DNA from: Gymnorhina tibicen
Lineage: Eukaryota > Chordata > Aves > Passeriformes > Artamidae
Direction: 5' to 3'
Length of the DNA stretch: 64,000 bases
Assembly: GCA_013399875.1 (NCBI GenBank)
Contig: VXAZ01009468.1
Location: 22,585 to 86,584, forward strand
The notes beneath the pieces are model-generated. The model was not told where the DNA came from. It was given only the letters and a program-made list of their open reading frames with translations, and ran no database searches. Below are positions 58,201 to 64,000 of the stretch, in pieces. The first letter of the stretch is position 1. Each line of letters begins with the position of its first letter. The translations under genes and the position numbers were made by a program.

Positions 58201-61200
58201 AAATCTCTAACAATAGTGCATTCATTTAATTTTTACTGCATTTTTATATTTTAGAATTTCCAGCAAACCACAATGGCACCATCTTTGTGCTGTCAGAATT
58301 TCTGGAGCACTAGGCAATGATACAACAGTATATTCATTTATCTACTTGAAGTGCCAAAAACCCTGCAGGGCAGCAGAATAATCATCTCCTTCACCACATT
58401 AATATGTCAGGATCTCAGACAATGAGTGTAACTGACAAGATTTCATCCTCTTTGCAGGACTACAGCACAGAGGGAAAAACACAGCAGCACCAGGCACCAG
58501 CTCTGCCCTCCTGCTGAAGCTGAGAACATTTCCCCTGCTGTATTATGGCTCCAAGTAATCCATGACATTGGAGATGAGCACGTATTTCCTACCATGAAAC
58601 AGGCACTGACCAAGGTAGTTCATCCCATCTTTTACAGCAGGTCAGCGGGTAAGCAAAATACTACTTTTTGGCATCTCCTCAGTATTTTCAGTCTGCAAGT
58701 GAGCAGGTGATAAGTCAAGGCTGAAGAGAGCAGGTCAGGTGTACCACTTTGTTGTGCTCGTAAGTCAAAACCAGCGGTGAATGCCTTCCCTTCCCCAGCA
58801 GTCATCTGGTTACTACTCAGTAAATTTCACAGACCACTCATGGGCTGGGCCAAGTCTGAAATTGGTGATGGTAATTACAGGGTCCCCAAATCTCTTGCCT
58901 GCACCTCAGTAGCTGAGACATACCGAGTCTTCACATTGCCTGGCTCCCACCAGGGTCAACAAGCAAATCATAAATTCCAGTCTTCAATTTGTTTGTTTTG
59001 TTGTGATAACCCTGAAAACTCTCCTCAGCCTTACTGTGTCTAAACCTCTGCCCTTATTCCCAGTGCCTGCACACTCCTCCCTCCCCTCCCGCCATGCGCA
59101 CACAGCCCCCACGCTCCCGGCTCAGGTGCCGTAACTACCTCAGGTGACATGGACTCGGGCCTATGCGCAGGGGAGCTCTCGGGGGAGGATACGTTCTAGA
59201 GGAGGGAAAAGCATCTAGTTATTCATCTACTTCAAAAGTCAAGAGACAATTACAACGTACAAAAGCACACAGGTTAGCAATGGCTATTCTAAACAACTAT
59301 CCCAAGAACTGGCCCCAGCCTGGACAGCATCATGGTTGGTTAAATGGTTTCTAAAGCTTCCTGGAAGCACAGATAGGACTAGGTTACTGCATCTCATGAT
59401 GCAACTTAGTACCCAAAACAGAGCACATGAATGTTAAGAAAAGCAGCAGCTAACTCTTTATATTTCTGATGCTGTCAGACAGACTTCATACCATGAAATA
59501 CAGAGAAAGACATTTACGGTTTTTAGTCTGAGAACACGGGACAGAAGAAAAGCTTGGTTTAGCCCAGAAAGTAAAGATCCCCAAACACTAAGATGACCTT
59601 TCATAGACATATACTATAAAACAAACATGTGTCCTTCAGTCCACTGTGAGCCACCTTTCCAGCTCAAGTCAAGAGAAGAGGTGTGAGCAGCCAGCTTTAT
59701 GCAATGTTGTACCATGTGAGCACCTATCAGTGAAGGCAGTGCATGTGTGTGACAGCACAGTTAAGGGCTCTTCCCGAGCACTTCCCTTTCCATGCTGCTG
59801 AGCAGGCCTAAAATAGAATCAGAGAGGCAGGATTCCCAGAGCTATGCTGCTATCAGAGAAATATAGCAGGAGTCACTGTTTTCTGCAAACCTCAGAAAAC
59901 TGAGCAATCTCAGAAATTTCTTAACAAAAACTTCTGACAAACTCCACAAAAAAAAGCAGAGGTATGTCATCATGCTTCTGGCCGCTCTTATGGAGGGGCT
60001 AAGCATCCTTTAATTTGTTTCCACTCTAAATTAAAGATCACAAAACTGAGTCTGAAAAACCTCAGTCTGTAAAAACCTGGCAAAGAGAGCTTCAGAAGCT
60101 TGTGATACAAGTTTTATAGAGAGCAGCTAGGAAATCAGTCAAGAAGGAAGTTTCTTAAAAGCCTTCAAAAATGTATTTCCCAGCAAGACAAGATGCCAAG
60201 TCACTTCTTGAGGAAGCTTGTGAACTGATGGAAGCATTTTTCTGCTGCTCTCTCACCACAGTGCCACACGTTTATACTTGGGGAGATGCAGTCAGTCATT
60301 AAAACTGTGGTCCAGTGAGTTGTTAGATTCTTTTCAAGAGGAAAAAAGGTAAAAGGCAAGTAAGGTATAGACACCCAGTGAAATCAAGGCTAATTAACAC
60401 TAAGGTGGGACAGGAAAGGAGTGATTAGACTCTGGCGGTTCATGGCAACACTGCCCTGATCTGCCACCTCAACCACTGCAAGGGTAAGGATTGTTTCCAG
60501 TAAAGCTCTTTCTGCCTGAAACAGTCTTTCATCTCTCTCCTCCATGCTCCACAATCTTCCCTGCTAAACTCTACAGAGCTGCCTCTCAAACAGCTTACAA
60601 GAAAGGTCTCTCAAACAAAATAATCAAAGCACGCTAAGCTAAAAGTACCACAGAGGAATATTTGCCCTGTTGCAAAACAGATGAGGGATTCCTGCAGGGT
60701 AGTCCCTGGTATGGAGCAGGCCATCACTGCATCATTTTTTTAAATGGTTCTAACTGGCAGAGTATGAGCAGCTGGCCTGAAGTCTTCCGTGAGGTTTTTT
60801 AAATGAAAATATGCAATACTAGAAAATAAAATGAAACCTGCAAACAGCATGACTCCTATTCACAGGCACAGAGTGGAGGGTCCTGCCTGGATGAATACTG
60901 GTAACTCTCCCGCAGAGTTTAGAGCAATGGAAACCACCTACACAGCCTGCTCATTAATTCTACTAATTTTTGCAGAAGGAAAGTATCAAGAAATCAAAGG
61001 TATTAAGGCAATTTCCTTCTACCCAGTCCACTTAAAGAAAACCAAAGAATATAGTGGAAGATGACGTGAAGTATCGCTACCATACTTGGGGTTACTGAAA
61101 GCTGTTCGGGGAAAGAGGAGCCAAGGATATCTTACAACCTCTGAGAAATGGAACACTTGTACTCTTTGGAAGAAGGAGGGATTGAAAACCACATTGACAC

Positions 61201-63087
61201 AGAGATCTGAAGTGGGGAAGATGATTAAAGAACACTGAAAAACCTGAAAAATTTAGGAGCTACTCTGCCGAAATAAAAAAAAAAAAGATAAGACTAATGT
61301 TACTGATAGCTACAAAGTGAGGGGAGGCTGGGCTGTAGCAAAGTTTGACATTTCACAGAGCAGGAGATCTGTCCGGAAGTGAAGTAGAAGAGAAAGGCAG
61401 CAGTGCTCTTGAGGCTGAGACTGTGATGCTGCTCAGGAATACATACTCGAAAAGGAAGGCGTCCCTAGTGCCACCTCTGCTGCAAATATTGCTGTTCCTT
61501 TCTTTTTACCACACCCAGTCCCAGGCAGATTTACCTCGAACTGTAGTGGAGTATTGCAGCGGCTGGCAGCCAGAGAGGGGATGGGTGAGAACATGATGCC
61601 GTATCCATTGCGAGTCTCCTCCTCCCCGGGCAGCGACGAGCAGGGCGTGGCCAGCTGTGGGCTGGCTGAGCCGGGGACGGAAGGGACGGGAGGCGGGGGG
61701 GTGACAGGAGACAGCGGCCGCAGCAACTTCTTAACGTTTTGCTCCATCAAGTAGCGAGACTTCCATTTCTTCAGGGGACTCAGCAAGTCTGAAACACAAA
61801 CTGATCTGAGGACACGGCTGAACCACTGACCATGAGCAAATCACATGTTGTCTTCTTCCCCCTACTCCCAGTCCAAATAAAGCCCAAGAGTCTTCAATGC
61901 AACTACAAAAGACTCCTAAAAATTAAGTACCTCTGAATTACTTCTACTATCAGTGCCTAGATACTAGTAACAGAACAATACATAATCAGGAACATGCAGC
62001 GAACAAGGAAAGCAAATATTTCAACTAGAAGCAAGCGCAAGAGGGAGCTAGGGGAAAGGAAGACAGGAAAGGTTAAAAAGAGGAGAGGAGAATAGGGGAG
62101 AAAGGTCAGAGGACATGTCACTGTGATTCTTACAAACAACCAGAGGCAGCTCAATTATCATTAGCTGAACCTAATAGTTCCCTATAGGCTACATCAATAC
62201 AGCCCAAGCACATTTCCATTTCCACAAAGGATTAAAGCCTTTCCCTCAGGCCTACCTCTCTTCAAAATAATATTTTTTTTTATGTTTAGTTTAAAAAAAA
62301 CTGAACAAATCACCAGTAAATTCTACAGGTTAGGTCTTGCTCGAGACATACATTTATTGGTTCTGGCGTTCTGTTCACTTCCTACTCATCTAACCTTTCA
62401 ATAATCAAATTTGTATTATCTGTGTCATGTCTAGCTTCCTGTCAGTCATCCTTGGAAAACTGATCCCTGACTGGGCTGATCTTCACTCTCTTTCTCTGTA
62501 AATTCAGACACAATATTTAACTATTCTTCTCTATCCTTGAGACTTACTTAGTCATTTGTTTATTACGCACATGCCTGTAAGACTTTGCTACATCTTCCTA
62601 CAGTCAGCAGGTATTTCGTTCTAACAGCATCTTGCTGCAAAGAGATGATACTGGGCTCTCTTCCCTCTACCCCCTCCCTTCCACTGTACAAGAGATCCCA
62701 GAGAACCAAGACCAAAAGCAATGTTAAGTGATTATCTTTTCACAGGAAAATACTGAGAAACTTTACAGATGCTCAAGCTAGAATGGGTCTGCAGGAATTT
62801 GAATGAACGGCAAAGCAACATTCTCACCTACCCTAAAGCTGTGCCATCAGGCAGCAGGACACATTAAGATGTCACTTGTACATCTGCCTTTGGTATTCAG
62901 CACCTTCCCCAGCCTGACTCCAGTGCCCATGCTGCCCTGATGGTGCTGAGCACTTACCTGTATCATCTTTGCAGATGCTGGAGGAGCTGCTGTTCTCGTT
63001 GCTTTGGTATAGACACTGGGTTCTGTTCTCTTGCGGAGCTGGTGAGGTCTGAGTCATCCCCTCTTCCAGGGCTTGTTTGATCCAGCG
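48670..63087 (-). CDS. SETD5: SETD5, C-terminal part (eight exons, continues beyond the right edge)
   Basis: SET-domain chromatin regulator linked to HDAC3/NCoR and PAF1 complexes; loss causes a human neurodevelopmental disorder (family knowledge). Spliced order on the minus strand: 62958-63087, 61535-61788, 59139-59195, 57228-57695, 55281-55567, 52471-52604, 49457-49530, 48670-49269. Phases agree at every junction and the total is 2004 nt, 667 residues plus stop. Recognised segments: [113 protein letters not shown] and the C-terminus [18 protein letters not shown]. The whole part is Ser/Pro-rich and probably disordered. The SET domain and N-terminus lie outside the window. The paralogue KMT2E shares VSLLEYRKR but not the rest. 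One intron uses a GC donor. Confidence 0.95.
49457..49530 (-). CDS. SETD5: SETD5 exon: [10 protein letters not shown]
   Basis: Acceptor TACATTGCAG, then (D)[20 protein letters not shown] and YSYQ; donor CAG|GTAAAT. It is 74 nt. Confidence 0.94.
49531..52470. other. SETD5 intron
   Basis: About 2.9 kb with no recognised exon, repeat tail or array. Confidence 0.45.
52471..52604 (-). CDS. SETD5: SETD5 exon: [12 protein letters not shown]
   Basis: Acceptor TTGTTGCAG, one base completing Trp, then [34 protein letters not shown] and [10 protein letters not shown]; donor GCAG|GTAGGA. It is 134 nt. Confidence 0.94.
52605..55280. other. SETD5 intron
   Basis: About 2.7 kb, A/T-rich, with a poly-T run near 53627-53643. 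No recognised gene or dispersed repeat. Confidence 0.45.
55281..55567 (-). CDS. SETD5: SETD5 exon: [13 protein letters not shown]
   Basis: Acceptor TCGCCCAG, then [20 protein letters not shown], a Gly/Ser-rich linker and [27 protein letters not shown]; donor GGTG|GTGAGT. It is 287 nt. Its GC content is well above that of the flanking introns. Confidence 0.94.
55568..57227 (-). other. SETD5 GC-AG intron
   Basis: 1.66 kb. The 5' end on the minus strand reads GCAAGT and the 3' end reads CGCCCAG. No other content recognised. Confidence 0.6.
57228..57695 (-). CDS. SETD5: SETD5 exon: [18 protein letters not shown]
   Basis: Acceptor TTTTCCAG, then [20 protein letters not shown] and on through [20 protein letters not shown] to [11 protein letters not shown]. 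It is 468 nt (156 codons, phase 0). The 3' boundary is AAG|GCAAGT, a GC donor, not GT. Confidence 0.93.
57696..59138. other. SETD5 intron
   Basis: About 1.4 kb; nothing recognised. It separates the 57-nt exon from the 468-nt exon. Confidence 0.45.
59139..59195 (-). CDS. SETD5: SETD5 57-nt exon, possible cassette exon
   Basis: Acceptor CCTCTAG, then [19 protein letters not shown] (19 codons); donor GAG|GTAGTT. It is exactly 57 nt, phase 0 on both sides, so including or skipping it keeps the frame. It is rich in Ser-Pro pairs (potential phosphorylation sites). Confidence 0.85.
59196..61534. other. SETD5 intron
   Basis: About 2.3 kb of A/T-rich intron with a poly-A run near 61276-61287. No exon or recognisable element. 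Confidence 0.45.
61535..61788 (-). CDS. SETD5: SETD5 exon: [14 protein letters not shown]
   Basis: Acceptor GTTTCAG, then [37 protein letters not shown] and [11 protein letters not shown]; donor GAG|GTAAAT. It is 254 nt and ends in phase 0. Confidence 0.95.
61789..62957. other. SETD5 intron
   Basis: About 1.2 kb. A purine-rich AGGAGAG-type stretch lies at about 62040-62115. Nothing else seen. Confidence 0.45.
62958..63087 (-). CDS. SETD5: SETD5 exon: [10 protein letters not shown]
   Basis: Acceptor CTGTTTCAG, then [20 protein letters not shown] and [19 protein letters not shown]; donor ACAG|GTAAGT. It is 130 nt, phase 0 to phase 1. In the family this follows the SET region. Confidence 0.94.
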
Positions 63088-64000
63088 CTGAAACAGAACG
63101 AGACTACATAAACGTGAAACTCCTCGGGTGCCTTCTCTGCAACCCTGCAGGATGCACTCCAACTCCTACACTTGTGTGGAGCAGGGCAGGCTGCGCTCGG
63201 GTGGGAGCGCGTTAGAACAGGACTGTCAGCACTGAGCCCACCACCCGCTGTGGTGGGGCTGTGCCCTTCCTGACACGGGTTCTGGGAGCAGCAGTCATCA
63301 GCAGTAACACAGGTAAGTAAAGAGCAAATTATAACTATAAAAATGCACAACAGTGGCACCTAAAACGATTAAAAACAATCATAATTTAAAAGAAAGGAGA
63401 CACAAATATAATGAACTATCTACAACTATCTGATTTTTGCAAAAAAAGCCGTTTCCTGCCCAGGAGAGCAAATCTGAGCAAAAAGAATCTGATAAAAATG
63501 CAAGCAGCAGTTTTCAAGGAGGGTAAACCAAGAAAAGAATAATAAAAGCAAAACTTTTCTTCAGCTACTAATAAAAAAGATAAGTCACAGTGGTCTTCTG
63601 AACGTGGACAATTAAGAATGTTTCACATCTCACACGAGCAAACCATGAACTGAAGCCTCAGCAGATCAGCTGCTGCAGTGGGTGTGCTAGCCCTATATCT
63701 TGATACAAACTGACTCCTGATAGCAGGCAGGAACCTTTGCTTATTCTACTATGAAGATAATTGCCACAATATAAGGGAAAACAGGTGACCCAGTGAAATG
63801 ACAGCAAACTGCAGAAAAAAAGCAAACAGCAATTTCATTTGTGTAGTTTACCCAGGGGACTCACTTTACCAGACACTTCTTGCGCTAGAGAGGTTTAAGA
63901 TTGTACTTTTACCTTTCAGCAATCCACAGTTCATCTGCATGCCAGCAATGTGTATCCTATTAGAGATACACGTGTGTGTCTTATGATTCCTCAAAGCTAT
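63088..64000. other. SETD5 intron, running off the right edge
   Basis: No exon found in the last 0.9 kb. The preceding SETD5 exon, toward the SET domain, must lie beyond the window. Confidence 0.5.

Noticed and set aside
1..64000. CRISPR arrays, operons, toxin-antitoxin or phage-type systems
   Set aside because: Gene structure is eukaryotic throughout; the only repeats are CR1 tails, simple repeats, a minisatellite-like array and an assembly duplication.

Overview
The window is a stretch of vertebrate nuclear genome, almost certainly from a bird. Genes are split into many short exons with GT-AG introns. The recognisable dispersed repeats are 3' tails of CR1 LINEs, the dominant avian retrotransposon. 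Introns are short for a vertebrate, and GC-rich CpG-dense patches sit at gene starts. Three genes are recognised from their exon translations: MTMR14, LHFPL4 and SETD5. This is the same neighbourhood, in mirror orientation, as human 3p25.3 (SETD5-LHFPL4-MTMR14). In birds that segment is expected on the chromosome 12 equivalent; that placement comes from knowledge, not from the sequence. The species cannot be named from the window.

Layout. Positions 1-110 are GC-rich with a minus-strand TATA motif, probably the promoter of the next gene leaving the left edge (CPNE9 in other vertebrates). Positions 380-32103 hold MTMR14 on the minus strand, reconstructed as 19 coding exons whose reading phases all agree. 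Only exon 1 is damaged, by an assembly gap at 32015. Positions 32104-33455 are the divergent, CpG-rich interval between MTMR14 and LHFPL4. Positions 33456 to about 45037 hold LHFPL4 on the plus strand, with a 9.3-kb first intron that carries a tandem repeat of about 195 bp, a candidate homeodomain-site enhancer, a CR1 tail and a 21-unit CAG repeat. Positions 45038-46880 are the tail-to-tail gap between LHFPL4 and SETD5. From about 46880 to the right edge lies the 3' part of SETD5 on the minus strand: eight coding exons giving 667 residues and the stop. The SET domain lies beyond the right edge.

The three genes do not form a pathway. MTMR14 is a phosphoinositide 3-phosphatase, LHFPL4 is a tetraspan auxiliary subunit of GABA-A receptors, and SETD5 is a SET-domain chromatin regulator. 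I found no mobile gene system, CRISPR array, RNA gene or undescribed multigene system. The points worth attention are an AAG|GCAAGT donor (GC-AG intron) in SETD5, a 19-codon cassette-like exon in SETD5, an ambiguous LHFPL4 C-terminus resting on a 17-nt exon, the repeats in LHFPL4 intron 1, and two assembly faults at single N characters (a 0.4-kb false duplication and missing MTMR14 exon 1 sequence).
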